Positions 18,494-28,101 of a stretch of 64,000 nucleotides of DNA are shown here, one piece after another. A program made the translations under genes and the position numbers. Below the pieces are notes generated by a model. It did not search any database. It saw only the letters and a list, made by a program, of their open reading frames with translations, and was not told where the DNA came from. The stretch is from Planococcus maitriensis (lineage in GTDB: Bacteria; Bacillota; Bacilli; Bacillales_A; Planococcaceae): positions 1,178,001-1,242,000 of the forward strand of contig NZ_QLZQ01000001.1 of NCBI RefSeq assembly GCF_003289925.1. The letters are read 5' to 3'. Numbering within the stretch: the first letter of the stretch is position 1; each line of letters begins with the position of its first letter.

Positions 18494-19666
18494 ATGCGTT
18501 ACTTAACAGCAGGAGAATCTCACGGTCCACAATTGACCGCCATTATTGAAGGGTTGCCAGCGCAACTGCCTTTGACGGCGGAAATGATCAATAAAGAGTT
18601 GAAACGGCGCCAGGGAGGCCATGGCCGCGGCCGCCGCATGCAGATCGAGACAGATACAGTAGAAATCGTTTCAGGAGTACGCCATGGGAAGACTTTGGGT
18701 TCTCCTGTCGCATTGGTCGTCAAGAACGATGATTGGAAACATTGGACAAATGTCATGGGGATCGAGCCGATCGAAGAAACAGATGAAGTGAAACGCCAAT
18801 TGACACGCCCGCGCCCAGGGCATGCTGATTTGAATGGCGGCATGAAGTATGGCCATCGTGATTTGCGTAACGTATTGGAACGTTCTTCTGCGCGTGAAAC
18901 TACCGTTCGCGTAGCGGTGGGGGCAGTAGCCAAACAGCTTCTCGCCGAACTTGGCGTCAAGATCGTTTCGCATGTGACAGAAATCGGCGGAATCAAAGTC
19001 GACCCGGCAAGCTATCTCGGAAAATCCGCAGATGAAATCCGTGATATCGTCGAAGAGGATGCTGTCTATTGCGCGGACTCTTCAAAAACAAAAGAAATGA
19101 CCGATCTGATCGATGCCACGAAGAAAAACGGCGACTCGATCGGCGGTACTGTAGAAGTCATCGTGGAAGGCATGCCAGCCGGAATTGGCAGTTATGTGCA
19201 TTATGACCGCAAACTGGATGCGAAAATTGCGGCTTCCGTCATGAGCATCAACGCGTTCAAGGGCGTGGAGTTCGGCCTTGGATTCGAAATGGCGCGCCGC
19301 CCAGGCAGTGAAGTCCATGATGAAATCATTTGGGATGAAGAAGCGGGATATACCCGCAGCACGAACAACCTTGGCGGTTTTGAAGGCGGGATGACGACGG
19401 GCATGCCGATCATCGTCCGCGGTGTCATGAAGCCGATTCCAACGCTCTATAAACCTTTGAAGAGCGTGGACATCGAAACAAAAGAGCCGTTCCAGGCAAG
19501 CATCGAACGCTCAGACAGCTGTGCGGTACCGGCAGCGTCGATCGTGGCAGAACACGTCGTTGCTTTTGAAGCGGCAAATGCATTGCTCGATCAATTCGAC
19601 GCGGACCAATTGCCGCGACTGAAAGAGAACATCGAAAGCTATAAAGCCTATACAAAGGAGTTTTAA
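18494..19666 (+). CDS. aroC: Chorismate synthase
   Basis: Converts 5-enolpyruvylshikimate 3-phosphate to chorismate with reduced FMN; 390 residues. The N-terminus [14 protein letters not shown] with the FMN-binding SHG, the [12 protein letters not shown] segment and the C-terminal serine/histidine-rich [14 protein letters not shown] are typical signatures. AAGGGAGA precedes the ATG. First gene of aroC-aroB-aroH-tyrA-aroA. Confidence 0.96.
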   Translation: MRYLTAGESHGPQLTAIIEGLPAQLPLTAEMINKELKRRQGGHGRGRRMQIETDTVEIVSGVRHGKTLGSPVALVVKNDDWKHWTNVMGIEPIEETDEVKRQLTRPRPGHADLNGGMKYGHRDLRNVLERSSARETTVRVAVGAVAKQLLAELGVKIVSHVTEIGGIKVDPASYLGKSADEIRDIVEEDAVYCADSSKTKEMTDLIDATKKNGDSIGGTVEVIVEGMPAGIGSYVHYDRKLDAKIAASVMSINAFKGVEFGLGFEMARRPGSEVHDEIIWDEEAGYTRSTNNLGGFEGGMTTGMPIIVRGVMKPIPTLYKPLKSVDIETKEPFQASIERSDSCAVPAASIVAEHVVAFEAANALLDQFDADQLPRLKENIESYKAYTKEF

Positions 19667-19669
19667 TCC

Positions 19670-20743
19670 ATGAGGGAGTTGCGGGTCGAGACCGAACATC
19701 CATATACGGTGCATATCGGACAAGGGGCGGTCAAGCTGCTGGCGAAACGCTATCGTGATTTGCTCGCTGCAGCCGATCAAGTCGTCGTAATTGCCGACAG
19801 CCAAGTGGCTGCCCTGCATTTGCCGCAGCTGCTCGAGGCGCTGGAGGATTTTCAGCCGAAGGTTCTTCAAGTGCCGGCGGGCGAGCGGGCGAAATCTGCC
19901 GAAAGCTTTATGGATTGCCATAGCTTTTTATTGTCGGAGAATTGCTCGCGCAATACGGTCATCGTCGCTTTCGGCGGTGGAGCTGTCGGGGACCTGGCTG
20001 GCTTTGTCGCCTCGACTTTCATGCGCGGGGTGCCTTTTATCCAAGTGCCGACCACGATCTTGGCCCATGACAGCGCTGTAGGAGGCAAAACTGCCATCAA
20101 CCATCCGCTTGGCAAGAATATGATCGGAACCTTCTATCAGCCGCGTGCAGTCGTTTACGACGCAGATTTCCTGCAGACGTTGCCTGAAAACGAAATCCGT
20201 TCGGGGATGGCTGAAGTGATCAAGCATGCGTTCATTTCGAATGAAGGCTGGCTTGACGAACTTTTGGCTTACCAAAATTTCAGCGAAATGTCTGGGCGGG
20301 AACTTGAAGGGCATCTTGAAAAAGGAATTGCTGTCAAATCGGCGATTGTTGAGGAAGATGAGTTTGAAGGCGGTGTCCGCAAATTCCTTAATTTCGGCCA
20401 TACGCTGGCCCATGCCATCGAAGCACATCTGGGCTATGGCAAATTGACGCACGGGGAAGCTGTCGTGCTGGGCATGGCCTATGCGCTTGAATTGTCTGAA
20501 AGCCCGCAGTTGCCGCGTTTCCTGGATTGGGCGAAAGTGAACCGCTATCCACTCGCTTTATTGCTCGATATGCCCTTCAGCGAACTCCTGCCATATATGA
20601 AAAAAGACAAAAAATCGACGGCTGCCGCGCTGAACTTCGTGTTGCTTGGCGCAGTGGGCCGGCCATATATTGAAACCATCCTGGAACAACGGGCACAAGC
20701 GGCTTACGATAAGCTGAGAAAAACGATCAAGGAGATGATCTGA
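19670..20743 (+). CDS. aroB: 3-dehydroquinate synthase
   Basis: NAD- and zinc-dependent cyclisation of DAHP to 3-dehydroquinate, second step of the shikimate pathway; 357 residues. GGGAVGDLAGFVA of the NAD site, PTTILAHDSAVGGKT and the zinc-ligand region LNFGHTLAHAIE and HGEAV are visible. Starts three bases after the aroC stop and ends overlapping aroH by one base. Confidence 0.96.
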   Translation: MRELRVETEHPYTVHIGQGAVKLLAKRYRDLLAAADQVVVIADSQVAALHLPQLLEALEDFQPKVLQVPAGERAKSAESFMDCHSFLLSENCSRNTVIVAFGGGAVGDLAGFVASTFMRGVPFIQVPTTILAHDSAVGGKTAINHPLGKNMIGTFYQPRAVVYDADFLQTLPENEIRSGMAEVIKHAFISNEGWLDELLAYQNFSEMSGRELEGHLEKGIAVKSAIVEEDEFEGGVRKFLNFGHTLAHAIEAHLGYGKLTHGEAVVLGMAYALELSESPQLPRFLDWAKVNRYPLALLLDMPFSELLPYMKKDKKSTAAALNFVLLGAVGRPYIETILEQRAQAAYDKLRKTIKEMI

Positions 20744-21126
20744 TGATTCGAGGAGTCAGAGGCGCCATCACCATCACGAAAGATGAAGCGCCTGAAATTT
20801 TGGAGCAAACGCGCCGCCTGGTCTTGAAAATGGCCAAAGAAAACGGCATCGAACCGGACGAAGTGGCTTCTGTCATCGTATCGACGACGACGGATATTTC
20901 TGCAGCTTTTCCTGCAAAAGCCGTACGGACCATTGAAGGCTGGACGTATGTGCCGGTCATGTGTACACATGAAATGGATGTGCCGGGCAGCATGCCGCTA
21001 TGCATCCGTGTCATGATGCACGTCAATACAAGACTTGCACAGGATAAAATCCAGCATATCTATATGAATGATGCTGTCAAACTACGTCCCGATCTATCAC
21101 AGAAAAGCCAGGTGAGCCAAGCGTGA
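20743..21126 (+). CDS. aroH: Chorismate mutase, AroH class
   Basis: Rearranges chorismate to prephenate. The 127-residue monofunctional trimer type is recognised from MIRGVRGAITITKDE, with the active-site arginine near the N-terminus, the STTTDISAAFPAKAVR segment and CIRVMMH. It overlaps aroB by one base and tyrA by four. In B. subtilis the trp operon comes next; here tyrA follows directly. Confidence 0.95.
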   Translation: MIRGVRGAITITKDEAPEILEQTRRLVLKMAKENGIEPDEVASVIVSTTTDISAAFPAKAVRTIEGWTYVPVMCTHEMDVPGSMPLCIRVMMHVNTRLAQDKIQHIYMNDAVKLRPDLSQKSQVSQA

Positions 21127-22211
21127 AAACAGAAGTCCTCATTATCGGCCTCGGATTGATCGGCGGCTCGTTAGCGAAAGCATTGCAGCGCCATGAAGAT
21201 GTTCATGTCTCGGGCTATGATGCGGACGCTTTGACGGCCAGAAAAGCTTTTAAAATGGGCATCATCCAAAGCTCGCCGCCTTCTCTTGAGCAGGCAGCCG
21301 CTGCGGCTGATGTCATCGTTTTTGCTACACCGGTCGGGGCGACTGTCAAATTAATGGAACAGAGCAAGTACTGGGATTTAAAAGAGAATGTCATTCTGAC
21401 AGATACCGGCAGCACCAAGGCCCAAATCATGGAAGCCGCAGCAAAGTTGACGCACACCTTTATCGGCGGGCATCCAATGGCCGGTTCCCATAAAAGCGGT
21501 GTCGAAGCCGCCAAGGACGTGCTCTTTGAAAATGCCTTCTATATCTTGACGCCCGGAGAGGAGACAGCTGAGGAAGACGTCGAGAAGTTGCTTGGGTTGT
21601 TATCTGTCACGAAAGCCAAAGTTAAAGTGCTTGGAGCGAAAGAACACGATCATATGACGGCGATCGTCAGCCATTTCCCCCATTTGATCGCAGCTGCTCT
21701 GGTCCATCAATTGGACCGTGAAGAGCAATTCCCATTCGCGAGGCAGCTCGCAGCGGGCGGTTTCCGGGACACGACGCGCATCGCTTCGGCGAACCCGGAT
21801 ATGTGGCGTGACATCACGACGCAAAACAACGAGATGATTGTCGAACAGCTGGATCATTGGATGGACCAGATGGCGCATTTGCGCGAGATCCTGCAGAAGA
21901 ACGAACCCGGGCCGATTCACCGCTTTTTCGCGAAAGCAAAGGAAACGCGTGATGAATTGCCGGTGGCAGGGCACGGGGCCATGTATTCCGTATTTGATGT
22001 GTATATCGATATTCCCGACGTGCCGGGAATCATCTCGGAAGTGACGGGCTATCTGGCGGAAGCCGGCATCAGCATCGTCAATTTGAGGATCTTGGAGACG
22101 CGCGAAGATGTTTTCGGGATACTCGTCCTTAGTTTCCAGACGGCGGAAGACCGTGAAAATGCAAAACGCGTTTTTTCCGAACGCACCGCTTACGATACGT
22201 ACATCTCCTGA
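21123..22211 (+). CDS. tyrA: Prephenate dehydrogenase with ACT domain
   Basis: Oxidative decarboxylation of prephenate to 4-hydroxyphenylpyruvate, the tyrosine branch; 362 residues. The NAD-binding motif GLGLIGGSLAKAL is at the N-terminus, followed by the catalytic histidine region GGHPMAGSHKSG. An ACT domain (about residues 290-362, beginning SVFDVYIDIPDVPGIISEV) probably gives feedback control by tyrosine. It starts with GTG overlapping the aroH stop. Confidence 0.95.
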   Translation: MKTEVLIIGLGLIGGSLAKALQRHEDVHVSGYDADALTARKAFKMGIIQSSPPSLEQAAAAADVIVFATPVGATVKLMEQSKYWDLKENVILTDTGSTKAQIMEAAAKLTHTFIGGHPMAGSHKSGVEAAKDVLFENAFYILTPGEETAEEDVEKLLGLLSVTKAKVKVLGAKEHDHMTAIVSHFPHLIAAALVHQLDREEQFPFARQLAAGGFRDTTRIASANPDMWRDITTQNNEMIVEQLDHWMDQMAHLREILQKNEPGPIHRFFAKAKETRDELPVAGHGAMYSVFDVYIDIPDVPGIISEVTGYLAEAGISIVNLRILETREDVFGILVLSFQTAEDRENAKRVFSERTAYDTYIS

Positions 22212-22225
22212 AAGGAATGAAATTC

Positions 22226-23509
22226 ATGTCCAAAACGATCAGCTACGCAAAACCTGCGCTAACGGGCAGCGTTCAAGTGCCTGGGGATAAGTCCATCTCA
22301 CACCGAGCCATCATGTTCGGTGCGCTGGCACAGGGAACGACGACCATCGAAGGTTTCCTGATGGGAGATGACTGCCTGAGCACCATCAGCTGCTTCCGTT
22401 CGCTCGGAATCGATATCCAACTAGATGGCGAACAGGTGACGGTAAAAAGCGGCGGCCGGAAAGCCTGGAAAGAGCCGGATGTCGTCCTGGACACCGGAAA
22501 TTCAGGCACGACGACGCGCTTGATGCTCGGCTTGCTCGCGGGCACTGATTTCCATTCGGTCATGGCAGGGGATGAATCCATCGCACGCCGCCCGATGAAG
22601 CGCATCGTCGAACCGCTGCGCTTGATGGGTGCGGACATCCGCGGGCGCGCCAATGGCCATTTTACGCCGCTTGCCGTCCAAGGAACAGCTCTTCAGGCCA
22701 TCGACTACACGATGCCTGTCGCAAGCGCACAAGTGAAGTCGGCGGTGCTGCTTGCAGGATTGTCGGCACAAGGCACGACGACCGTCCACGAACCGGTGCC
22801 GTCCCGCGACCATACGGAAATCATGCTGAAGCATTTCGGGGCGGACATCTCCCGCAACGGCGATATCATTTCATTGATTGGCGGGCAGGAGCTGCGTGCT
22901 GCGCATGTCCAGGTGCCAGGCGATATCTCCTCCGCTGCTTTTATGATCGGTGCGGCGCTCATTGCTGTAGGCAGCGAAATCCAATTGAAAAACGTCGGTG
23001 TCAACCCGACGCGTACAGGTTTGCTTGATGTGTTCGAAGCCATGGGCGCGGACATCGAGCAGAGTGGGCATAAAGCCGAAGGGGAGCAAGCCGCTGATTT
23101 GATGGTCCGCAGCACTCTCTTGAGGGGGACGGAAATCGCCGGGGATGTCATTCCGAGGCTGATCGACGAAATCCCGTTGATTGCGCTTGTGGCGACTCAG
23201 GCGCAAGGGAAGACCGTCATCCGCGATGCGGAAGAATTGCGCGTCAAAGAAACCGACCGGATACAGGCGGTCGTCACCGAGCTGAAAAAACTTGGCGCCG
23301 ATATCGAAGCGACGGAAGACGGAATGGTCATACAGGGCCCCACTCCATTGACTGGCGCAGCGATGAAGAGCTACGGTGATCACCGGCTTGGCATGATGGC
23401 AGCAGTCGCTGCGCTCATCGCAGACGGCCCTGTGACGATTGACGACCCGGGCTGCATTTCGATCTCTTACCCGAACTTTTTTGAACATCTGGATAAGCTA
23501 GCCCAATAA
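22226..23509 (+). CDS. aroA: 5-enolpyruvylshikimate-3-phosphate synthase
   Basis: Transfers enolpyruvyl from PEP to shikimate 3-phosphate; 427 residues. Phosphate-binding VPGDKSISHR (K22-S23), the NSGTTTRL loop near residue 93, and LRVKETDR with YGDHRLGMM near the C-terminus are intact. GDKSISHR with NSGTTTR resembles the class II group to which Bacillus enzymes belong. ATG 22226 is chosen, since AAAGGA directly touches the earlier ATG at 22217. Last gene of the operon (called aroE in B. subtilis). Confidence 0.96.
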   Translation: MSKTISYAKPALTGSVQVPGDKSISHRAIMFGALAQGTTTIEGFLMGDDCLSTISCFRSLGIDIQLDGEQVTVKSGGRKAWKEPDVVLDTGNSGTTTRLMLGLLAGTDFHSVMAGDESIARRPMKRIVEPLRLMGADIRGRANGHFTPLAVQGTALQAIDYTMPVASAQVKSAVLLAGLSAQGTTTVHEPVPSRDHTEIMLKHFGADISRNGDIISLIGGQELRAAHVQVPGDISSAAFMIGAALIAVGSEIQLKNVGVNPTRTGLLDVFEAMGADIEQSGHKAEGEQAADLMVRSTLLRGTEIAGDVIPRLIDEIPLIALVATQAQGKTVIRDAEELRVKETDRIQAVVTELKKLGADIEATEDGMVIQGPTPLTGAAMKSYGDHRLGMMAAVAALIADGPVTIDDPGCISISYPNFFEHLDKLAQ

Positions 23510-23533
23510 CTCTCCTTCGGGGGAGTTTTTATT
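23508..23533 (+). terminator. Intrinsic terminator overlapping the aroA stop
   Basis: AACTCTCC pairs with GGGGAGTT around a small TTCG-like loop and is followed by TTTTATT. The stem begins inside the stop codon. Confidence 0.65.
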
Positions 23534-23587
23534 ATGCTAGCATGATGGTTTCGTGTACGATAACTATATAACGGCAAGGAATAGGTG

Positions 23588-24847
23588 ATGCAAATGGCAA
23601 CTTTACAGAATATCCAAGAAGCGGTGCAGGCCGGAGATACGGCTGCACTTGATACATTGCTCGAACAGTATTTGCTGAAAGGCGATCCCGATGAACAATA
23701 TGCGGTCATGGAATGGCTGCAGGAGATCGGCTTTATCGAAGAAGCGCTCCGCATAGTGGAACATCTTCAGTATATGTTTCCGGAAGAGGCGCAATTGCGT
23801 GTCGACCGTTCCAAGCTGCTGATCGATGCCGACCGCGAAGATGAGGCACTCAATGAGCTGATGGCTATCCCGAAAGATGATGAACTATACCCTCAGGCAC
23901 TCGTCACATTGGCGGACCTGTTTCAGCTGCAGGGACTTCTCGAAGCAGCGGAACTAAGGCTGGACGAAGCGATCGGTTTGATGCCCGATGAACCGCTCCT
24001 CCAGCAGGCGAAAGCGGAACTTCTGCTCGATTCCGGGCGCTACCTGGAATCTGCCCGGATCTATCAGGAACTGGAAAGCCGCAATGTCAAGATCGATGGA
24101 GTCAACCTGAGCGAGCGGCTGGCAGAAGTCTATAGCGCCGGGGCGGCTTATGAAGAAGCCTTGCCCTATTATGAGCGCGCATTGGAAGATGAAGCGCAGC
24201 CCGACGTATTATACGGCGCAGCATTTGCCGCTTTCCAGGCGAAACAATATGAATTGTCATTGAAACGGCTGGACGAACTTTTGGATGCCGATCCCGATTA
24301 TTTCTCCGCATATTTGCTGAAAGCGCAATGCTTCAATATGATGGAAGACTATAAACGTGCTTACGATGCCATCAAAGAAGGGCTCGCACGTGATGAATTC
24401 GACAAGGAATTGTATTTGTTTGCTGGGAAACTGGGGCTGAAGCTTGGCAAAGGCGAAGAAGGCGTCGAGATGCTCCGCCAGGCGATCGCTCTCGATCCCG
24501 AATACATGGAAGCCCTCTTTGCGCTTATGTCTTATTTCCATTCAGAAGAGCGGGACGAAGAGTTGCTTGAGCTCGGCGCGATGGCTGTCGAAAGCGGGAA
24601 CGACTGGAGCGCGCTTTATCCGATGATGGCGGGCGCGTATGACCGGACGGAACAATTCGGCAAAGCTTTGGAGTATTATGAAAAAGCTTACCCGGCATTT
24701 TCCGATGACCCCGGATTCCTTGAATCCTACGCCTTATTTTTAGTGGAGGAAGGGAAACGCGACCGCGCCCTCGAAATAATTAAACAGCTTCAAGCGCTGG
24801 AGCCGGAAAATCCGCAATGGTTCGATTGGCTCCAATCGTTTGAATGA
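23588..24847 (+). CDS. ypiA: Tetratricopeptide-repeat protein (YpiA-like)
   Basis: A soluble, acidic protein of about 419 residues built of roughly ten TPR helix pairs, recognisable by recurring A-Y-x-x-A-L-x-x-Y/L and LD-x-DPDYFSAYLLKAQC-like segments. It acts, by analogy with the fold, as a scaffold for protein contacts; the partner is unknown. Position after aroA and before ypiB is as in B. subtilis. ATG 23588 or 23594 may be the true start. Confidence 0.85.
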   Translation: MQMATLQNIQEAVQAGDTAALDTLLEQYLLKGDPDEQYAVMEWLQEIGFIEEALRIVEHLQYMFPEEAQLRVDRSKLLIDADREDEALNELMAIPKDDELYPQALVTLADLFQLQGLLEAAELRLDEAIGLMPDEPLLQQAKAELLLDSGRYLESARIYQELESRNVKIDGVNLSERLAEVYSAGAAYEEALPYYERALEDEAQPDVLYGAAFAAFQAKQYELSLKRLDELLDADPDYFSAYLLKAQCFNMMEDYKRAYDAIKEGLARDEFDKELYLFAGKLGLKLGKGEEGVEMLRQAIALDPEYMEALFALMSYFHSEERDEELLELGAMAVESGNDWSALYPMMAGAYDRTEQFGKALEYYEKAYPAFSDDPGFLESYALFLVEEGKRDRALEIIKQLQALEPENPQWFDWLQSFE

Positions 24848-24861
24848 AAGGGGGAGACGAT

Positions 24862-25425
24862 ATGACTGCATCCGTTTCGGTAGGCGAGAAAAAACAATTT
24901 GTCCGCTGGTTCCTCGGATCCTATAAGATGAAAAGGCGCGAATGCATATGGATCCTCAATTACTTGCTGAGCAATGATGAATTGCTGGAGAAAACGCATT
25001 TTGTTGAAGAAGCGCATTATTGTCCCCGTGCCATGGTCATGTCGACGACTGAGTCGAAAGAAATCCCGTTCCAGTTCTATAAAGGGAAGTTGATGACCGC
25101 CGATGCCGAAAAATCATTCCACGACCTCCGGCTGCATCCCGACGAGCCTTTATATGTACAGTTGAATTTCCCGAGCATTCCGCCGGCGCCGCTGTATCTT
25201 GCGGTGCTGGAAGAAAACCCCCATATGCCGAAAGGGGCATCGGTCAACGAGCAGGACCGCCTGCTGGCCGAACAAGTCTTGAATGAAAGCCTATCGTCCT
25301 ATCAGGAAGAAACGATCCTCAAAAAAATCGATGAAGCGCTAGACGCAGGGGACAAAGACCGGTTCTTTGAACTGTCTGCCCTGCTGTCTGCAGTGAAATC
25401 GGCCAAAAAAATGGAGAGTGACTGA
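24862..25425 (+). CDS. ypiB: UPF0302 family protein YpiB
   Basis: A 187-residue soluble protein with the UPF0302 N-terminal region (KKQFVRWFLGSYKMKRREC) and a C-terminal IDEALD-x-x-D-x-x-RF helix typical of the IDEAL domain. No catalytic motif is known. ATG 24862 follows AAAGGGGGAG; an in-frame ATG at 24844 overlaps the preceding stop. In B. subtilis ypiB lies between ypiA and ypiF, as here. Confidence 0.85.
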   Translation: MTASVSVGEKKQFVRWFLGSYKMKRRECIWILNYLLSNDELLEKTHFVEEAHYCPRAMVMSTTESKEIPFQFYKGKLMTADAEKSFHDLRLHPDEPLYVQLNFPSIPPAPLYLAVLEENPHMPKGASVNEQDRLLAEQVLNESLSSYQEETILKKIDEALDAGDKDRFFELSALLSAVKSAKKMESD

Positions 25426-25429
25426 ATAT

Positions 25430-25882
25430 ATGCATTTTAACAGCAAAGACATCGATTTATATGCAAGCCAAAAAGACTATGTCGATACAGCGGTCGTCCC
25501 GCTGATTGAATTGGACTTGACCGCATCGGGCATGAAGGCGAGTGCCGGTGCCTCAGAATATCTGCAGTCCTTAACTGTTATATTGGAAAAGCAATTCAAA
25601 GGGCGGATCCTTTTGCTTCCGCCTATTTCTTATGTCCGGGCGGCAGATCGGACAGAACTCGGCGGTCAATTGAAAAAAGAGCTGTCTGAAACGGGATTCA
25701 AGCACATCTTCTACTTGACGACGGACCCGAAATGGCGTTCTGTAGATGATCTTGACAATGTTTTATGGCTGCCGGCCATACCGACCGGGGATATGGATCA
25801 ATCCTTCAAGAAATCGGTCATGGAAGACCAGCTGCGGCAGGTGCTGCCGCTGTTCACCAAAGAATGGACACATCATTCATGA
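25430..25882 (+). CDS. ypiF: DUF2487 protein YpiF
   Basis: A 150-residue soluble protein, identified by length and position between ypiB and the qcr operon and by the opening MHFNSKDIDLYASQKDYVDTA. No function is known. GGAGAG lies about 11 bases before the ATG and inside the end of ypiB. A weaker GTG start at 25418 would overlap ypiB. Confidence 0.8.
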   Translation: MHFNSKDIDLYASQKDYVDTAVVPLIELDLTASGMKASAGASEYLQSLTVILEKQFKGRILLLPPISYVRAADRTELGGQLKKELSETGFKHIFYLTTDPKWRSVDDLDNVLWLPAIPTGDMDQSFKKSVMEDQLRQVLPLFTKEWTHHS

Positions 25883-25919
25883 AATGTTCACAAACTGTTC
25901 CAATAGACTGAATGCGATA

Positions 25920-25948
25920 TTGACCTTAAGTTTTGATTGATATATCAT
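25920..25948 (+). promoter_or_regulatory. qcrA: SigA-type promoter for qcrABC
   Basis: TTGACC at 25920-25925 and TATCAT at 25943-25948 are 17 bases apart; the transcript would have a leader of about 65 bases. Confidence 0.7.
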
Positions 25949-26022
25949 TAGGTTGTCCTAGTAATTATATTTGAATGAGTATGTCCATTGGACTGACCTT
26001 GAATGTTAGAGGGGGGAAAAGA

Positions 26023-26526
26023 ATGAGTAATAATCGTGTATCACGACGCCAATTCCTAGGTTACACACTGACTGGTGTAGGTGGTTTCATGGCAGCAGGA
26101 ATGTTAATGCCGATGGTGCGTTTTGCAGTCGATCCAGTATTGCAGCAAAAAGGCGCCGGCGATTATGTTTTGACTGACCAAGCTGTGGCCGATATCACAG
26201 AGGAGCCTGTACGTGTCGACTTTACATTCGAACAAGTTGACGCATGGTATACATCTGAAGTCACGAATTCTGCATGGGTTTACAAAGAAGGCGACAAGCT
26301 AGTCGCGCTTTCACCTGTCTGCAAACACTTGGGATGCACAGTCAACTGGGGCGGGGACCCAGAACAGCCAACACAGTTCTTCTGCCCGTGCCACGCTGGA
26401 CGCTACGAGAAAAACGGCCAGAACATCGCAGGTACACCGCCGCTCGGACCTCTTGATGAGTACGACGTTCAAGAGCAGGATGGTTTTGTAGCCATCGGAC
26501 AAGTAAAACCAAATACTTTAGTTTAA
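26023..26526 (+). CDS. qcrA: Menaquinol:cytochrome c reductase, Rieske iron-sulfur subunit
   Basis: Rieske subunit of the bc complex, 167 residues like B. subtilis QcrA. A twin-arginine motif SRRQFLG (R8-R9) precedes the single membrane anchor, so export by Tat is expected. The [2Fe-2S] ligands are C100-x-H102 with C105 of CKHLGC and C121-P-C123-H124 in the second box. GAGGGGGG lies before ATG 26023; an in-frame ATG at 25975 would ruin the Tat signal. Confidence 0.96.
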   Translation: MSNNRVSRRQFLGYTLTGVGGFMAAGMLMPMVRFAVDPVLQQKGAGDYVLTDQAVADITEEPVRVDFTFEQVDAWYTSEVTNSAWVYKEGDKLVALSPVCKHLGCTVNWGGDPEQPTQFFCPCHAGRYEKNGQNIAGTPPLGPLDEYDVQEQDGFVAIGQVKPNTLV

Positions 26527-26547
26527 TAGTTAGGGGGTACGACACCA

Positions 26548-27222
26548 GTGCTAAACAAGTTATATGATTGGGTAGACGAGCGATTGGACATCACGCCGAT
26601 CTGGCGCGATATTGCAGACCATGAAGTACCGGAACACGTAAACCCCGCACACCACTTTTCAGCATTTGTCTATTGTTTCGGAGGACTGACGTTCTTTATC
26701 ACAGTCATCCAGATCCTGTCTGGCATGTTCCTTACCATGTATTATGTGCCGGATATTGAAAATGCTTGGCAGTCGGTTTATTATCTCCAGAATGAAGTCG
26801 CTTTTGGGGAAATCGTGCGCGGGATGCACCACTGGGGAGCTTCTTTAGTAGTAGTTATGATTTTCCTTCATACACTGCGCGTATTCTTCACAGGGTCTTA
26901 TAAGAAACCTCGTGAGCTCAACTGGGTAGTCGGCGTTATGCTATTTGGCGTAATCCTCGGCCTATCTTTCACAGGTTATTTGCTTCCATGGGATATGAAA
27001 GCATTGTTCGCAACAAAAGTTGGGATTGAAATTGCAGCTTCTGTACCGGTGATCGGCGAAACGATCAAAATTTTGCTTGCAGGGGATTCAACGATTCTCG
27101 GCGCACAAACTTTGACACGCTTCTTCGCGATCCACGTCTTCTTCTTGCCTGCTGCTTTGCTTGGGTTGCTCGCAGCACACTTTATCATGATCAGAAGACA
27201 AGGTATTTCAGGACCATTGTAA
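26548..27222 (+). CDS. qcrB: Menaquinol:cytochrome c reductase, cytochrome b subunit
   Basis: The b6-type subunit, 224 residues with four transmembrane helices, carrying paired histidines for the haems (RGMHHWGASL and RFFAIHVFFLP), the FTGYLLPWDMKA loop and, near the N-terminus, HFSAFVYCFGG with a cysteine for the extra covalently bound haem found in Bacillus b6. It begins with GTG after GGGGGT. The sequence is nearly identical to QcrB of B. subtilis over its length. Confidence 0.97.
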   Translation: MLNKLYDWVDERLDITPIWRDIADHEVPEHVNPAHHFSAFVYCFGGLTFFITVIQILSGMFLTMYYVPDIENAWQSVYYLQNEVAFGEIVRGMHHWGASLVVVMIFLHTLRVFFTGSYKKPRELNWVVGVMLFGVILGLSFTGYLLPWDMKALFATKVGIEIAASVPVIGETIKILLAGDSTILGAQTLTRFFAIHVFFLPAALLGLLAAHFIMIRRQGISGPL

Positions 27223-27258
27223 TTCATCCTTGACCAAGGATTTTAAGGAGGGGACACT

Positions 27259-28041
27259 ATGCATCGCGGAAAAGGGATGAAATTTGTAGGGGATTCACGT
27301 GTTCCGAGCAAAGAGTTTCGGAAACCGAATATCCCGAAAGATTACTCCGAATATCCTGGCAAAACGGAAGCCTTCTGGCCGAACTTCCTTCTGAAAGAAT
27401 GGATGATCGGTTCTGTCTTCCTGATTGGCTATCTGCTTTTGACTGTCGCTCACCCATCGCCTCTTGAAGGCCAGGCTGATCCGACAGACACGGCATATAT
27501 TCCATTGCCAGACTGGTATTTCTTGTTCTTATACCAATTATTGAAATATGAATTCGCGTCCGGCCCATTCAACATCGTCGGCGCAATCATCATGCCGGGC
27601 CTTGCGTTCGGTGCCTTGATGCTTGCTCCGTTCCTTGACCGTGGACCGGAACGCCGTCCGTCCAAGCGCCCATTGCCGACAGGCTTTATGCTTTTGGCGG
27701 TCGCATCCATCGTATTCCTTACCTGGGAGTCAGTAGCTAACCATGACTGGGAAGCAGCTGCCCGCCAAGGGGAAATCACCGAAGAAGTCGAAATCGATAC
27801 AGCGGATCCTGGATATGAAATCTACTCTGCTTCTGCATGTATCAGCTGTCATGGCGATAACTTGGAAGGGGCAGTCGGACCGAGCTTGATCGGAACTGGC
27901 CTGTCACCTGAAGAAATCGCTGAAATTGCTGTGAATGGTATCGAAGATGGAGGCACTCAATTGATGCCGCCATCATGGGATGGAACTGACGAAGACCTTC
28001 AAGTCATGACAGAGTTCATCGCTGGGCTTGAAGCTGAATAA
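27259..28041 (+). CDS. qcrC: Menaquinol:cytochrome c reductase, fused subunit IV / cytochrome c
   Basis: A 260-residue fusion: the first ~160 residues resemble subunit IV of b6f complexes with three transmembrane helices (PDWYFLFLYQLLKY is the quinol-site region), and the rest is a cytochrome c domain with haem-binding C194-I-S-C197-H198 and a later methionine in QLMPPSWDG as axial ligand. This fusion is characteristic of Bacillus-type bc complexes. AGGAGGGG precedes the ATG. Confidence 0.96.
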   Translation: MHRGKGMKFVGDSRVPSKEFRKPNIPKDYSEYPGKTEAFWPNFLLKEWMIGSVFLIGYLLLTVAHPSPLEGQADPTDTAYIPLPDWYFLFLYQLLKYEFASGPFNIVGAIIMPGLAFGALMLAPFLDRGPERRPSKRPLPTGFMLLAVASIVFLTWESVANHDWEAAARQGEITEEVEIDTADPGYEIYSASACISCHGDNLEGAVGPSLIGTGLSPEEIAEIAVNGIEDGGTQLMPPSWDGTDEDLQVMTEFIAGLEAE

Positions 28042-28049
28042 ACTCACAG

Positions 28050-28079
28050 AAAAAGAGCCGGGAAACCGGCTCTTTTTTT
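28050..28079 (+). terminator. Intrinsic terminator after qcrC
   Basis: AAAAAGAGCCGG and CCGGCTCTTTTT form a perfect stem with a GAAA loop and a T tail. Confidence 0.93.
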
Positions 28080-28101
28080 CTGCACAGGAAAGGAAGATTG
28101 G

